Shown here piece by piece: positions 63,755 to 64,000 of a stretch of 64,000 bases of DNA. The stretch is from Chitinophagaceae bacterium. GTDB taxonomy: Bacteria > Bacteroidota > Bacteroidia > Chitinophagales > Chitinophagaceae. How positions within the stretch are numbered: position 1 is the first letter of the stretch; the number at the start of each line of letters is the position of its first letter. The stretch lies in contig JADJPV010000001.1 in assembly GCA_016713085.1 (NCBI GenBank), forward strand, positions 2,439,001 through 2,503,000. Reading direction: 5' to 3'. The notes beneath the pieces were generated by a model, which was not told the DNA's origin, ran no database searches, and saw nothing but the letters and a program-made list of their open reading frames with translations. The translations under genes and the position numbers were made by a program.

Positions 63755-64000
63755 TTCGCTTCGGGCCAGATGGCGTTAATATCATAAGCGAATCCTTTTG
63801 CTTTCTTTGCAGCAGTGGGTTTGGCTCTGGCAGTTTTGGATACGTTAGTATTCTAGGTTTTTGTTTGTAACCTTTTATCGGCATATGATAAGCAATACTT
63901 GTGTCGGGTCTTAATGCAGGCATATTATCCTGTGGAAGTGCATAAACAATTCCTTTTTGATTATTGGAAATAATTCGCAATGAATTGTATAGCTCGTAAT
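63741..64000 (-). CDS. Hypothetical protein, C-terminal fragment
   Basis: An open frame on the minus strand running from beyond the window's right edge to a stop at 63741. It ends with LRPDTSIAYHMPIKG and LTPSGPKRIKIH, a Pro/Lys-rich, basic tail without recognised domain. Its last 14 bases overlap the 3' end of the kinase in convergent orientation. The gene's start is outside the window. Confidence 0.6.
   Translation of the reverse strand, partial: YELYNSLRIISNNQKGIVYALPQDNMPALRPDTSIAYHMPIKGYKQKPRILTYPKLPEPNPLLQRKQKDSLMILTPSGPKRIKIH

Overview
The window looks like chromosomal DNA of a Bacteroidota bacterium, most likely Chitinophagaceae or a close relative. The evidence is the Bacteroidota-type division/cell-wall gene order without murF, an MraY with the long insertion typical of the phylum, a type IX secretion (T9SS) sorting domain, DUF6515 and DUF5683 proteins, TPR-bearing NarX-type kinases, and several -7 boxes of the form TAnnTTTG. 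No tRNA, rRNA or CRISPR array was seen.

Layout. Positions 1-15.7 kb (+) hold the dcw cluster: rsmH (3' end), ftsL-like, ftsI, murE, mraY, murD, ftsW, murG, murC, ftsQ, ftsA, ftsZ. It is closed by two stem-loop terminators. MurE carries the DNPR motif, so the peptidoglycan is predicted to be meso-DAP type, which fits dapB at 38.7 kb. Positions 16.5-19.9 kb hold pta-ackA (acetyl-CoA to acetate and ATP). From 19.9 to 31.3 kb mostly minus-strand genes follow: a methyltransferase, a GH20 hexosaminidase, a DinB-like protein, a DUF6515 protein, an acyltransferase, a subclass-B1-like metallo-beta-lactamase, an (alpha/alpha)6-barrel glycosidase and an M1 peptidase. An IS3-family element with a decayed transposase lies at 31.5-32.8 kb. 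Then come Rrf2-acylphosphatase, a response regulator with two tandem TPR histidine kinases, dapB-DUF5683-parB (no parA beside it), crcB and phoH. Positions 43-58 kb are accessory: lipoproteins, outer-membrane proteins, an interrupted acyl-CoA synthetase, a TonB receptor, rpe, a second response regulator and a T9SS cargo. The window ends with a giant multi-PAS histidine kinase.

Two themes deserve attention. First, many reading frames are interrupted: murC (2-base loss at the P-loop plus a 23-bp palindrome-like insertion), the M1 peptidase, the IS transposase, a small Lys/Cys-rich protein, an outer-membrane protein and the multi-PAS kinase all carry small indels, mostly in homopolymers, and a fadD-like gene has one in-frame TGA. 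Residual sequencing error is the first hypothesis to exclude. Second, the spacers are full of short palindromic or word-like repeats. Several sit at gene ends and contribute codons: the end of ftsW, the start of murG and the stop codon of murG.

All calls come from reading the sequence and the translations; no database search was possible.
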